Assembly: GCA_016177875.1 (NCBI GenBank)
Contig: JACOUL010000024.1
Span: 22,196 to 86,195 of the forward strand
Source of the DNA: Burkholderiales bacterium
Lineage (GTDB): Bacteria > Pseudomonadota > Gammaproteobacteria > Burkholderiales > Burkholderiaceae_D
Reading direction: 5' to 3'
DNA length: 64,000 bases
Below the pieces are notes generated by a model. That model did not search any database. It was given only the letters and a program-made list of their open reading frames with translations, and was not told where the DNA came from. The position numbers were made by a program, and so were the translations under genes. This document shows positions 16,885 through 26,245 of the stretch, piece after piece (positions within the stretch are counted from its first letter, which is position 1; each line of letters starts with the position of its first letter).

Positions 16885-19800
16885 ATGAAATTCCGATCCA
16901 GCTTAGCCATTATTTTTTGCTTTGCAGCATTTTCATCCCAAGCCGCTACGGGGAGTGCGCAACGTTGTTCCAAGGATGTGGAATGGACCGACGAAGTCGT
17001 CGCCGAGACCATCGATTTATCCTTGGAACGATTGACCGCACTTAAAGTGCAGCGCTCCTTAAGCAACCAAGAAATTTGCACGATGCCGGAGGCCAAGCTC
17101 AAGCGTGCACTGTTCCGGCTCGACAATCCTAAGCCGGACAGCCCGGGCGAATGGGCCAAATTTCGAAAACTTCAGCAAAAGAGCGATAACGGCATCGTTA
17201 AGCCGAACGGTTTGTGGGACGCTTTCCTGCAACGTAAGCAAAAGCTGCTGGCGCAATTGCAGGCAAGCGGACCGGTGTTGAAAGCGGCCGGCATTAGTTC
17301 GAATCAGTGGACCGCGCTTGGTCCGGGCAATATCGGCGGCCGTGTGCGCTCCATCGTGGTTCATCCGACCAATCCAAGCAAGCTATGGGCGGGCAGCGTC
17401 GGCGGCGGCATCTGGGCCTCGAATGATGCCGGTGCGTCATGGGCTCCGGCCAATGATTTCATGGCCAATATCGCCGTGTCGTCGATGGTGATCGATACGA
17501 CCAATCCGAACCTGATGTACGCTGCCACCGGCGAGAGTTTTCCCGGCGACGGCATTCGCGGCGCAGGCGTATTTAAATCGACGGACGGCGGCGTGACCTG
17601 GGCACAGCTTCCCAAAACCAACCCCGCTGTCAACGGCGACTGGAATTACGTCAATCGTCTTGCGATCTCTTCTTCCAATGGCAATATTCTGTTGGCCGCC
17701 ACGCCCTTCGGTATTTATCGCAGCACCGATGCCGGCGCTAACTGGACGCGCGTCTACACCGAATATACCGCGCACGATATTCGCTTCGATCCCAATAACG
17801 GCAATAACGCCGTAGCCGGCTTGGGGAACGGCGGCGTCGCTTATACGCGTGACGCCGGTGCAAACTGGAACCGTGCGCCGCTGCCCAACTACCCGGGACG
17901 CGTCGAAATTGCGTACGCGAAGGGTACGTCGAATCTCATCTATGCATCGGTTGACGATAATTACGGCAAGATCTACCGCTCGACCGATGGTGGTGTGAAC
18001 TGGGCCAACATCTCCAGCCCCCAGCACTTGGGCGGCCAGGGATGGTATTCCAACACGATTTGGGTCGATCCCATCAACTCCTCGACTTTGGTGATCGGCG
18101 GTCTCGACTTGTTCCGTTCGACCGACGGCGGCGTGAACTGGATGAAAATCAGCACTTGGTGGGCCGCACCGCGTTCGCCGCACGCCGACCACCACGCCAT
18201 CGTGTCCGACTCCGGTTACAACGGCAGCAGCAATCGCCGCGTTTATTTCGGCAATGACGGCGGCGTCTATCGCGCCGACGATATTTCAGGCGTGACCGAC
18301 GATGCGAGCGGCGCGGGGCGCTGGACGTCACTGAACAATGGACTGGCCATTACCCAGTTCTACGGCGGCGCCGGCCATGCCAACGGCGTATTGACAGGCG
18401 GCACGCAAGACAATGGCACGCTGCTTTATACCGGCAACGCCAACGCATGGAGAATGTATGCCGGCGGTGACGGCGGCTATGCCGCGATCGACAGCAAGGA
18501 TCCGCGATTCATGTTCGGCGAATACCAGAACATGCAATTGCATCGCTCTAAAGACGGCGGTTACACCTACAACCGCGTCAGCGACGGCTTGAACGATCAG
18601 TACTACAACTTTATTGCGCCGTTGATTCTCGATCCGAACGACGGCAATCGATTCTTGGCCGGCGGCTCCCAGCTTTGGCTGGCGACCAATGCCAAGGCTG
18701 AAACGGTGACGATGAAGTCCATCAAGGCGGCCGCCAGTACCTCAGGCGGCAATAACATCAGTGCGATCGCAGTACACCGCGGCGATTCCAACATCATGTG
18801 GGTTGGACACAATGACGGCAGTTTGTACCGCACAGCAAACGGTACGGCGGCTACACCGACCTGGACCAAAATTTCCGCATCGCTTCCGTTCCGCTACGTG
18901 ACGCGCATTTTGATCGATCCGGACAATTCGCAAAAAGTTTATGTCGCCTACGGCGGTTACGATGCGAATAATCTGTACAAGACGAGCAATAACGGCAGCG
19001 CGTGGTCCGATATCAGCGGCGATATGCCGAGCGCGCCGATTCGCGGTTTGGCGCGTCATCCCACCAAACCGGGTTGGCTGTATGCCGGAACGGAAGTCGG
19101 CGTCTTCACCAGTGAAAACGATGGGGCGAGCTGGTCTGTTTCCAACGACGGTCCCGCCAACGTCTCTGTAGAAGATTTGTTTTGGATGTACAACGCCAGC
19201 ACTTCGCTCATCGCCGTTACGCATGGCCGCGGCATGTTCAAGGTCGACTTGTCGCCCGGCTTCGTATGCAAGACTGTCAGCGATACCAACCCCAACCATG
19301 TCACGGCCGGCCGCGCATATGCCAAGACTACCGGCACTTGGGTGACGACCACGACTTACTACGCCAAGAACAGCAATGCCAAGCTCGGCACGTCCAAAAC
19401 CGCGCAAGTGCAATTGGCGGAAATATTCCCCGGTTATTTCCAGGCCGGCGCATGCCCGAGTGCATTGGCGGCGCCGAAAGTCGACAGCATCAGTGCGAGC
19501 ACCAGTGGCATGAACGCCACTATTACCGTCGCCGCTTCGGACGTGAATGGCGATCTCGCCAGAGTGGAAGTGCAATTTGACGATGACGGCAATTGGTGGC
19601 TGGCGAACGGCACCACCAGCTGGACAGTCTCGCGCGGATTCGACACTTATGGAACGCATAAGGCAAGAGCGCGCGCAGTCGATGTGACCGGCCGGACCAG
19701 CGAATTGAGCGCTTATGTCAATTTCAGCTTAACGCAAAGTCAGTCCTGCGTGACCGCTAAAAATACGCTGCACATTAGCGCAGGACGTGCGCATCAATGC

Positions 19801-19938
19801 GGCACGACTTACAGCCCGAAAGCGTGTGCCAACGGTTCGAACAATGATTTAGGATCGAGCTCGACTTACTTCCCGGCGACCAGTTCAATAAAACAAACAG
19901 GCACGAACTACTGGGTCAAAGTAACTACTTGTCCTTGA
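16885..19938 (+). CDS. secreted BNR/sortilin-type beta-propeller protein
   Basis: 1017 residues from the Met of a good signal peptide (FRSSLAIIFCFAAFSSQAATG). A helical region of about 90 residues is followed by a large repeat domain of BNR/VPS10-like blades (residues about 120-800): GAGVFKSTDGGVTW, GIYRSTDAGANWTRV, LFRSTDGGVNWMK and similar SxDGGxxW boxes. Two related Cys-containing modules end the protein (VTAGRAYAKTTGTWV and ISAGRAHQCGTTYSPKAC), a type seen at the end of secreted PHB depolymerases and chitinases. Between them is a Big-like beta domain. Probably exported; ligand or substrate unknown. Confidence 0.85.
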   Translation: MKFRSSLAIIFCFAAFSSQAATGSAQRCSKDVEWTDEVVAETIDLSLERLTALKVQRSLSNQEICTMPEAKLKRALFRLDNPKPDSPGEWAKFRKLQQKSDNGIVKPNGLWDAFLQRKQKLLAQLQASGPVLKAAGISSNQWTALGPGNIGGRVRSIVVHPTNPSKLWAGSVGGGIWASNDAGASWAPANDFMANIAVSSMVIDTTNPNLMYAATGESFPGDGIRGAGVFKSTDGGVTWAQLPKTNPAVNGDWNYVNRLAISSSNGNILLAATPFGIYRSTDAGANWTRVYTEYTAHDIRFDPNNGNNAVAGLGNGGVAYTRDAGANWNRAPLPNYPGRVEIAYAKGTSNLIYASVDDNYGKIYRSTDGGVNWANISSPQHLGGQGWYSNTIWVDPINSSTLVIGGLDLFRSTDGGVNWMKISTWWAAPRSPHADHHAIVSDSGYNGSSNRRVYFGNDGGVYRADDISGVTDDASGAGRWTSLNNGLAITQFYGGAGHANGVLTGGTQDNGTLLYTGNANAWRMYAGGDGGYAAIDSKDPRFMFGEYQNMQLHRSKDGGYTYNRVSDGLNDQYYNFIAPLILDPNDGNRFLAGGSQLWLATNAKAETVTMKSIKAAASTSGGNNISAIAVHRGDSNIMWVGHNDGSLYRTANGTAATPTWTKISASLPFRYVTRILIDPDNSQKVYVAYGGYDANNLYKTSNNGSAWSDISGDMPSAPIRGLARHPTKPGWLYAGTEVGVFTSENDGASWSVSNDGPANVSVEDLFWMYNASTSLIAVTHGRGMFKVDLSPGFVCKTVSDTNPNHVTAGRAYAKTTGTWVTTTTYYAKNSNAKLGTSKTAQVQLAEIFPGYFQAGACPSALAAPKVDSISASTSGMNATITVAASDVNGDLARVEVQFDDDGNWWLANGTTSWTVSRGFDTYGTHKARARAVDVTGRTSELSAYVNFSLTQSQSCVTAKNTLHISAGRAHQCGTTYSPKACANGSNNDLGSSSTYFPATSSIKQTGTNYWVKVTTCP

Positions 19939-19958
19939 TCGCTCAAGCGATTTAATGA

Positions 19959-20384
19959 TCAGCCTTGATCGCTCGGCGCGCAATTGATCATCCACGGCGT
20001 GCCGAAGCGGTCGACCAGCATGGCGAATGCGTCCGACCAAAACGTTTTCTGGAGCGGCATGGTCACCTGGCCGCCTTCAGAGAGCGCGTCATAGACGCGC
20101 TTGCATTCATCGGCAGTGGAATAATTAAGCGAGAGCGCGAAACCCTTCATGCTTTCATAAGCTTGATCGGCCATCCAATCGGAAGCCATCAACACACCTC
20201 CCGGTAAGGCGAGACGCGCGTGGATGATGAGTTTGGCCGCCTCGGGCACTAATTGGCTTCCCATCGGTGATTCGCCGGCAGTCGTCATCGTCTCTATCTT
20301 GCCGCCTAGAGCGCTCTCATAAAAGCGCATCGCCTCCGCGCAAGTGCCGTTGAACATTAAGTAAGCGTTCAGTAATTCCATCAT
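19959..20384 (-). CDS. VOC-family protein (PhnB-like)
   Basis: 141 residues. Glyoxalase/bleomycin-resistance fold of the PhnB type: LNAYLMFNGTCAEAMRFYESALGGKIE at the N-terminus and KTFWSDAFAMLVDRFGTPWMINC at the C-terminus. PhnB-like proteins lack proven substrates despite being listed with phosphonate genes. AAGGA precedes the double Met start, so the second Met (20381) may be used. Probably an operon with the next VOC gene upstream (13-base gap). Confidence 0.9.
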   Translation of the reverse strand: MMELLNAYLMFNGTCAEAMRFYESALGGKIETMTTAGESPMGSQLVPEAAKLIIHARLALPGGVLMASDWMADQAYESMKGFALSLNYSTADECKRVYDALSEGGQVTMPLQKTFWSDAFAMLVDRFGTPWMINCAPSDQG

Positions 20385-20397
20385 CGTTCCTTTTTAG

Positions 20398-20892
20398 TTA
20401 ACTGTAGGCGCGTTGAAGTTCCGCAATATTGATTTTCTTCATCTGCAGCATTGCCTGCATGACTCGTTGGGATTTTTTTGTGTCCGGGTCGTTGAGCAAT
20501 TCCATCAGCACACCCGGCACAACTTGCCACGATAAGCCGTATTTGTCTTTCAGCCAGCCGCATTGCTGCGCATTTTCATCGCCGTCTTCAGAGAGTCTTT
20601 CCCAATAATGGTCTACCTCCTCTTGCGAATGGCAATCGATTTGAAATGAAATCGCTTCGTTAAAGGTAAAGGTCGGCCCACCGTTGAGAGCAGTAAAGGA
20701 TTGACCGTCGAGTTCGAATGCCACGGCCATCACCGTACCCGCTGGCTTTTTATGGAATTCATATCCGGCTTCGCCGTAGCGGGAAATATTCGTGATCTTG
20801 GAATGCGGAAAGATGCCGCTGTAAAACTGTGCCGCTTCTTCAGCTTGAGAATCGAACCACAAGCAGGGCGTAATTGTCCGTAGCGTAGCCAT
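20398..20892 (-). CDS. VOC-family 3-demethylubiquinone-like protein
   Basis: 164 residues. Matches the VOC subgroup named after 3-demethylubiquinone 3-methyltransferase (PF06983): TITPCLWFDSQAEEAAQFYSGIFPHSKI near the start, then ALNGGPTFTFNEAISFQIDC and a CGWLKDKYGLSWQVVPGVL motif. The name is historical; most members are not methyltransferases and act on unknown ligands. Gap of 13 bases to the downstream VOC gene on the same strand. I see no metal-ligand change. Confidence 0.9.
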   Translation of the reverse strand: MATLRTITPCLWFDSQAEEAAQFYSGIFPHSKITNISRYGEAGYEFHKKPAGTVMAVAFELDGQSFTALNGGPTFTFNEAISFQIDCHSQEEVDHYWERLSEDGDENAQQCGWLKDKYGLSWQVVPGVLMELLNDPDTKKSQRVMQAMLQMKKINIAELQRAYS

Positions 20893-20944
20893 TGCGTGTC
20901 TCCATCTGCGGGAATAGCTGCGATTCTAATCCATCCGCTGCGGC

Positions 20945-22390
20945 TCAATCATTCGGATCGAATACATCGGCAGCGGCTTTGGCTTTGAGCAAAGTGTCTG
21001 CGTCCGGTAAGGCTGCGCGCAAAAGCGCTTCGGCGTCGACGATGCCGGCGCCGTATTCATCGCTGTCCCAGCTTGCATCCGGCTTCCATGCCGTCATGCG
21101 TAGCAGACGCTTGAAGGCGGCAACTCTTTGCCAAGGTTCGGGATAGCTAGTCGAAAGCGTCTCCTCGCCGTGCCAAGCAAGCCAAAGCGCAGCGATGCCG
21201 GAACATAAGGCCGTCGCGTAAGACGTGCCTGAACCGTCAGGCGGCGTATCGAAACCCGAGGCGGTTTGGCCGGGCGGCAGGTTTTCCGGATGCACGCGCC
21301 GCACCTGCTGAGCGGGTCCGCACAAGTCGACGTACGGGCCGTGCGCACTGCCTCCCCAGGGTTTGCCGCCGGGCGCAATACCCCCCATCGTCACGCAGCG
21401 GTTGTAGCGTGCCGGATAAATCACTTCACTCCACATATTGCCCGCGGCGCATATAACGATGGCGCCTTGTTCATATGCGGCATCGAGCGCATCGGAAAGT
21501 AAGTGGCTAGGAAAGAGTCCGCCTAAACTGATGTTGATGACGTCGCAGCGATTTTGAATCGCGTCGTGGATCGCATGGGCGACGTGGCGCGCGACGTGGT
21601 CGATTACCACCGAATCGGTGACGCGATAGGGAATGATGGCAGCGCCCGGCGCGGCGCCATAGTAAGGTCCGCCGGCAGCGTCGGGATCGAAGCCGGCAAT
21701 GACGGCGCTAATGCGTGTGCCGTGGCCGGGGTTGCCGGTAGGGAGAAAAGGGTCGCGTGGGTTGGCATCATCGTCGAAAAAATCGACACCGAGGTCAGGA
21801 TGAACCGTCACGCTCGTTCCGTTAAGCCAGCCCAGCGCCGCATGTTCCGAATAGCCGGTATCGATATGGCCGATCCGAACTTCCTTCCATGGAAGCGCTG
21901 CCTGGTGTGATTCATGCGATGCGAACATCGCCCACGCTTGCGGAACGCGGCAACGCGCAAGATGCCAATCGAAAGGGCCTTGGAAACTAGGCGGCAATGC
22001 TGCATGTTTCTTCAGCCGCGCGGGCACATCTGAAATTGGGGAAGGTCCGGCTATACCCGTAAGTTCTCCCTTGATGCGTCCCAGCTCCATCAGACGCAAG
22101 GCAGCTTCGATGCTGAGGATATTGACGGCATCCGCACCCAATATTTTAAGCGCGTCCGACCAACGCATGTCGTCTACCCAACCGGCTTTCTCGCGGGCCG
22201 TAGTTTCAATCGGTTTCGGAATGACATATACCGCGTCTTCGGCGTCTTGCACCGGCAACTCGCTCAGCGCGAGCGCATCGCCGGTTGCCGCGATCAATCG
22301 CAGCAAGAAGGGGCGATAACGATGGGCACGCAGTTGTACCGTGGTCACATTCCCAAGCGGTACCGTATCGCGTTGTGTTGGATCTGGCAT
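20945..22390 (-). CDS. S8 (subtilisin-like) serine peptidase, no signal peptide
   Basis: 481 residues from the ATG at 22390, GGGAG 15 bases upstream. Subtilase triad: Asp177 (GHIDTGYS), His223 (GNPGHGTRI), Ser390 (GSGTSYATA), oxyanion Asn318 (CAAGNMW). About 150 residues precede the catalytic domain and may be a prodomain. There is no hydrophobic signal sequence, so it is either cytosolic or exported without Sec. The C-terminal tail is short. Divergent from the MYG1-like gene. An intracellular subtilase role is inference. Confidence 0.87.
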   Translation of the reverse strand: MPDPTQRDTVPLGNVTTVQLRAHRYRPFLLRLIAATGDALALSELPVQDAEDAVYVIPKPIETTAREKAGWVDDMRWSDALKILGADAVNILSIEAALRLMELGRIKGELTGIAGPSPISDVPARLKKHAALPPSFQGPFDWHLARCRVPQAWAMFASHESHQAALPWKEVRIGHIDTGYSEHAALGWLNGTSVTVHPDLGVDFFDDDANPRDPFLPTGNPGHGTRISAVIAGFDPDAAGGPYYGAAPGAAIIPYRVTDSVVIDHVARHVAHAIHDAIQNRCDVINISLGGLFPSHLLSDALDAAYEQGAIVICAAGNMWSEVIYPARYNRCVTMGGIAPGGKPWGGSAHGPYVDLCGPAQQVRRVHPENLPPGQTASGFDTPPDGSGTSYATALCSGIAALWLAWHGEETLSTSYPEPWQRVAAFKRLLRMTAWKPDASWDSDEYGAGIVDAEALLRAALPDADTLLKAKAAADVFDPND

Positions 22391-22509
22391 GATGAACTTG
22401 TCTCCCATGCAGATGTTGTTACATGGCATATCATACAACCCTTGCGCCCAAAGGCGTTCAAGCCTGTTCGCCGTTAAAATCGATTTAAGTTTATTGGAAT
22501 TTCCACAAG

Positions 22510-23445
22510 ATGATCATCGCCACGCACTCCGGTAGCTTTCATGCGGACGACATATGGGGCGTCGCCGTACTGAACGTACTGTTCCCAAATAGCGAACTGA
22601 TTCGCACGCGCGACCAGGAGCGAATTCGTGAGGCCGATTTTGCCGTTGATGTCGGCAGCGAGTGGGATGCGAAGCGAGGTCGCTTCGATCATCATCAAAA
22701 AGGATTCGCCGGCGCGAGGCAATCCGGCGTCATATATGCCAGCGCGGGCTTGGTATGGAAAGAGTACGGTGCACGTTGCGTCGCCTCGCTCGCGCAGAGC
22801 CATGCAGGCGTCATGTTGACGGAAAACGGGGCGCAAGAAATCGCCTATGCCATCGACGCCGATGTCGTCCAATACCTCGATATGGCCGACACGGGGGCTG
22901 CGCGCAGTGCGCCCGGCGGCTATGGCTTGTCGGCCGTGATCTCCGGATTCAATCCGAATTGGCTCGATGAGCAGAAGGCCGGTAATGTCGCTTCTGCAGA
23001 AGAAATGCGAAGCAAACAGTTTCGCCGCGCGATGGAATTCATGACCGACATCCTAATCAATCAAGTCAAGTATCGCGTCGGCAGTTTGCTCGCATTGGAG
23101 CAGGTGCGGCAAGGGGAGCTGCTTGAAGGCGGTAAAGTGCTGCTCCTAAAAAATGGGGCATTGCCTTGGTCGACCATCGTGCGCAAAGAAATGCCCGCAG
23201 TGTTATTCGTGATCAGCTATAGCATCGGCGAGCGAAGGCATATGCTGCATACCGTTCCCGCCGAGGCGGATTCCTTTAAAGCGCGCAAGGACTTGCCGGC
23301 CGCGTGGGCAGGATTGCAAGGCGCGGAGCTGGCCGCAGCGACAGGCGTGCCTGACGCGGTGTTTTGTCATAACGGACGGTTTATCGCGGCTGCTGTGTCG
23401 TATGAGGGGGCGTTGAAGATGGCTCGGTTGGCGTTAGCTGGGTGA
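22510..23445 (+). CDS. MYG1-family (UPF0160) DHH-like protein
   Basis: 311 residues. MYG1 family: N-terminal HSGSFHADDIWGVAVLN (the metal-binding HADD box) and FDHHQKGF, then VQYLDMADTG and a C-terminal domain ending in HNGRFIAAAVSYEGAL. Eukaryotic MYG1 is an RNA exonuclease of nucleus and mitochondria; bacterial members are shared by few lineages and act as DHH-like phosphoesterases with unknown substrate. The start ATG follows a weak site. Next gene +90 bases. Confidence 0.9.
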   Translation: MIIATHSGSFHADDIWGVAVLNVLFPNSELIRTRDQERIREADFAVDVGSEWDAKRGRFDHHQKGFAGARQSGVIYASAGLVWKEYGARCVASLAQSHAGVMLTENGAQEIAYAIDADVVQYLDMADTGAARSAPGGYGLSAVISGFNPNWLDEQKAGNVASAEEMRSKQFRRAMEFMTDILINQVKYRVGSLLALEQVRQGELLEGGKVLLLKNGALPWSTIVRKEMPAVLFVISYSIGERRHMLHTVPAEADSFKARKDLPAAWAGLQGAELAAATGVPDAVFCHNGRFIAAAVSYEGALKMARLALAG

Positions 23446-23534
23446 GTCGGCAAGGCTTATTGCATCGCTCTTATCGGTCTGTTGGGAACGTGTGTGATGG
23501 TGGCTAAGGGATGTGAAGAAAGCAAGGGAGAATT

Positions 23535-23744
23535 ATGCAAGCTGGTGTCGTTCCACCCGATCATCACTATATGATGCGGAAAAAAGCTCTTGAAGCGCAA
23601 TTTCTCGCCCAATACAAAGATGCCCTGGAAAGCGCCGATCGTAAACAGCGTAAAGCAATCTTGAAAGAGATTGATAAGAAAGTGGCGGAAGCGTTGAAAG
23701 ATGTGCCAAGTGGCGCAGGTATTCCCTCCTCGGTTATTTTTTAG
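23535..23744 (+). CDS. small helical protein
   Basis: 69 residues, GGGAG seven bases upstream of the ATG. A single long charged helix (MRKKALEAQFLAQYKDALESADRKQRKAILKEIDKKVAEAL is longer than can be given; residues about 13-55). No domain recognised. Immediately upstream, by 6 bases, of the next gene, so possibly co-transcribed. Confidence 0.62.
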   Translation: MQAGVVPPDHHYMMRKKALEAQFLAQYKDALESADRKQRKAILKEIDKKVAEALKDVPSGAGIPSSVIF

Positions 23745-23750
23745 ATCATC

Positions 23751-24536
23751 GTGAGCAGCCCGTCGTCCACTGTATCAAATCTGGCGCGCAAGCTCGGCAT
23801 CAACCTATTGTTCATGTTGGGTCTCGCCGCCGCAGTCGCGCCGATCACCTTGTTCGTGTCGCCGCCGGTAGCGATGGCGATCGCGGTCGTGACCTGGATT
23901 GGCGGAAGCGCGTGGGCGATCAATCGATTCGAAAACGATATCGACGGTTGGTCCATCATTTGCGCGATCGTGCCTCTGATCATGGTGACGTTTGGCTTTC
24001 ATGATTACTTGTCTTTGGAACGCGGCGCTACCGTCGCGGACATACCGGTGGCGCAGGCGCCGCAGTATTCAAGCGGCAGCAGGTTCAACTTCACCGATTC
24101 CGTTGTGCAGCGAAAAATGGCGGCCACCTTTCGGTCTTCGAGCCGCGACCGGAAAACCGGCCGTCTCCGCTACCACTATTACAACGTTGCGCCGTTGACG
24201 TCGAAGGATTGGACGGCTGCGGAGCCGGTGCCGGCCTGGGTCGGATGTTCTGATGGATTTAATGAGAAATGTTCGGAATGGCGCAATGCCTGTACGAGTG
24301 CAATCCCGGTGGAGGATCTCGATCGTCAAGGTTTGCGCAAAGCGATTGAGCTCTCGATGTCTCAAAATTCGCTCAGAGTCGCGACCAGCGCCCCCTTGCT
24401 GCAATGTGTCCCTTCTATCGAAGCAGGGCGCCAGGAGCGGGCGCGCAGATTATGGCTGCCGATGGTCGTTATTTATCTTTTCTGGGCGGTTTGCACGCTG
24501 ATCTACCAGGGCGTGCAGGCGGTGCGAGATCGTTAA
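23751..24536 (+). CDS. membrane protein of unknown function
   Basis: 261 residues starting at a GTG. Two N-terminal membrane helices (LLFMLGLAAAVAPITLFV; MAIAVVTWIGGSAWAI and a third around IICAIVPLIMVTFGF), a periplasmic-type loop of about 150 residues with two or three cysteines (CSDGFNEKCSEW, ACTS), then a C-terminal helix (WLPMVVIYLFWAVCTLIYQ). No family recognised. The preceding small gene ends 6 bases before. Confidence 0.65.
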   Translation: MSSPSSTVSNLARKLGINLLFMLGLAAAVAPITLFVSPPVAMAIAVVTWIGGSAWAINRFENDIDGWSIICAIVPLIMVTFGFHDYLSLERGATVADIPVAQAPQYSSGSRFNFTDSVVQRKMAATFRSSSRDRKTGRLRYHYYNVAPLTSKDWTAAEPVPAWVGCSDGFNEKCSEWRNACTSAIPVEDLDRQGLRKAIELSMSQNSLRVATSAPLLQCVPSIEAGRQERARRLWLPMVVIYLFWAVCTLIYQGVQAVRDR

Positions 24537-24548
24537 GCCGGGCTGCCG

Positions 24549-24589
24549 GGAGCTCAAATAGCTCCTGCCTTGGCGCTATTTGAGACTCC
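24549..24589. terminator. bidirectional terminator between convergent genes
   Basis: Arms GGAGCTCAAATAGC and GCTATTTGAGACTCC pair over 14 bases with one bulge. The hairpin lies between two converging genes, the usual place for a shared terminator. Confidence 0.6.
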
Positions 24590-24603
24590 GTCTCAGACTA
24601 AAA

Positions 24604-25749
24604 TTATTTGACTACGTAGAAATCCACCTTACCGCTCACATAGCAGCCATAGTTAGGATTGCCGCCGTTGAGCCATTGACCAATGCCGTCCAGCTTGCTG
24701 CCTACATTGAATGGGCTCAGGCACATTTCGTAAAACCGGTAGCCTTGGCCTTTGCTGGCACCGTTAAAGAATTTTTCGGCGTCTTTCCATTGATAGGCGG
24801 TTTGCACGAAATTGGCGCCATCATGGTAGCTGCGATCGAAGATATCCGCGTTGGGTTCATCGGCCATTGCGCCCAGCTTGCCGCTGCCATCCTTACGGCC
24901 GCCGACATACTTGCCATTGGATGCCTTCATGATGAACCACGGCATGCCGAAGTGATCCCAGCCGCTGCGATAGAAAGTTTTGATCTCGAAGATATTACGG
25001 CTGGTCAGTTTTTCATCGACCGCATCGATGGTTGCATTGTCTTTGGTCGATACGCCGATCCAACGCGGCCACGGCTCGGAGCCGCCGGAGTAATTGCGGT
25101 TAACTTTGCGCAGCTTGATCGCAATTTTTGAACCGTCGGGCAATGGGGTCTTGTTGGGCCACGCGGCTAAGGTTACGCAAGTCTTTCCATCCAAAAGTTC
25201 TTGTCCGGCGGAGCAGCTCGCGGCGGCGACCGTGGTCGTCGGAACCGTCGAAGTGGTGACTTGGGTAGCGGCCGCTACGACCATGACTTCATATGTCGGC
25301 AGAAGGATTTCCTTGCCGCCCCAGCCGATATTGCAATTTTTCGCCACGATCTTGCCCGGATGGATGCCGCCGTTATGGCTGCCGCGGCATACAGGCAATT
25401 TGCGTCCAGGTTCCTCGCCGCCGATGAAAGCATTGGTGGGTACCGAGCCGTTTTGGCCTTTCACCCACTGAATTTCTTTGGGGTCGCCGGTCAACACTTC
25501 ATAGGCGGGAAGTGTAATTTCTTTACCGCCCCAACCAATATTGCAGTTACTGGCGACGAGTTTGCCCGGATGACTGCCGTTCTGGTATTTTGCCCGGCAA
25601 ACGATTAAGTTTCGGCCGGGTTCGCTTCCGCCGACAATCGCGCCTTGCGGCGCGTGGCCGGCTTTGTCGGCAACCCATGTAGGTGCCGCGGATACTTGCT
25701 GGCCGAAGCATAGCGCAGCGGTTGCAAGTAGATAGATGGTAGGTTTCAT
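24604..25749 (-). CDS. DM9/DUF3421 lectin-like secreted protein
   Basis: 381 residues from the ATG at 25749, GGGAG upstream; the longer reading starts at TTG. Signal peptide ends near residue 21 (ATAALCFGQQVSAAPT). Two consecutive DM9 units follow (about 25-95 and 95-165), each with GG.EPGR...VCR and CNIGWGGKE.. LP.YEV. DM9/DUF3421 proteins (oyster CGL1, insect DM9) bind mannose. The C-terminal 200 residues (TPLPDGSKIAIKLRKVNRNYSGG) are unassigned. It may be an envelope carbohydrate-binding protein. Confidence 0.85.
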   Translation of the reverse strand: MKPTIYLLATAALCFGQQVSAAPTWVADKAGHAPQGAIVGGSEPGRNLIVCRAKYQNGSHPGKLVASNCNIGWGGKEITLPAYEVLTGDPKEIQWVKGQNGSVPTNAFIGGEEPGRKLPVCRGSHNGGIHPGKIVAKNCNIGWGGKEILLPTYEVMVVAAATQVTTSTVPTTTVAAASCSAGQELLDGKTCVTLAAWPNKTPLPDGSKIAIKLRKVNRNYSGGSEPWPRWIGVSTKDNATIDAVDEKLTSRNIFEIKTFYRSGWDHFGMPWFIMKASNGKYVGGRKDGSGKLGAMADEPNADIFDRSYHDGANFVQTAYQWKDAEKFFNGASKGQGYRFYEMCLSPFNVGSKLDGIGQWLNGGNPNYGCYVSGKVDFYVVK

Positions 25750-25793
25750 TTTCACTTCTTCTCCCTTCAATTATTGTTAATGTGACCGCACTG

Positions 25794-25813
25794 CTTTTCA
25801 GCTGGCTGAAAAG
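25794..25813. repeat. short perfect inverted repeat
   Basis: CTTTTCAGC and GCTGAAAAG separated by two bases, 45 bases upstream of the DM9 gene start. A regulator site or stem in the leader of that gene. A second dyad, ATTTCAAT-GA-ATTGAAAT, lies at 25884-25901. Confidence 0.35.
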
Positions 25814-25959
25814 GTGGCTAACAATAAATTAGTTTCCCTTGAAATACCAGTAATTCCAGGAAAGAGACAGGGATTTAACTGCCATTTCAATGAATTGAAA
25901 TCACCCTGCCGCGAGTAGGATTTTGCATACACGTAGAACGATTCAAAGGGAGCCATTCT

Positions 25960-26166
25960 ATGAAGCCCGCAATCGCAACGATGCTATGCAAAGTAGCAGG
26001 CCATCCGGGATTACGCAAACTCGCGCGCGAGGTCAGAGATTCGGGGCGCGCAAGCGCTTTGCTTTTTTGGAGTTGTCCGCGCTGCGGCGTGGAGATTCGA
26101 TCGATTGAGATCGAGGGGAGGCCGAATAAAAGGCCGTCTCATCGGCATGCGCCTGCTTATGAATAG
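25960..26166 (+). CDS. small zinc-type CxxC protein
   Basis: 68 residues, GGGAGCC five bases upstream of the ATG. Contains SCPRCGVEI, a CPxC knuckle with one further Cys at the N-terminus (LCKVAGHPG). A hairpin followed by a T-run 50 bases after its stop supports transcription. Function unknown. There is no sign that it belongs to the genes on either side. Confidence 0.55.
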   Translation: MKPAIATMLCKVAGHPGLRKLAREVRDSGRASALLFWSCPRCGVEIRSIEIEGRPNKRPSHRHAPAYE

Positions 26167-26215
26167 CACACTTTCTATCGCCATCCAGCGTTAACACCAG
26201 CGTTCAATTTAATGA

Positions 26216-26245
26216 CTCTCTGCGATCTCTCGCAAAGAGTTTTTT
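26216..26245 (+). terminator. Rho-independent terminator
   Basis: Stem CTCTCTGCGA / TCGCAAAGAG (one mismatch), four-base loop, then TTTTTT at 26240-26245. It follows the 68-residue gene. The remainder of 26246-26520 has no gene or structure that I can name. Confidence 0.72.

Noticed and set aside
24549..24589. Regulatory RNA
   Set aside because: The hairpin is explained as a shared terminator between converging genes.
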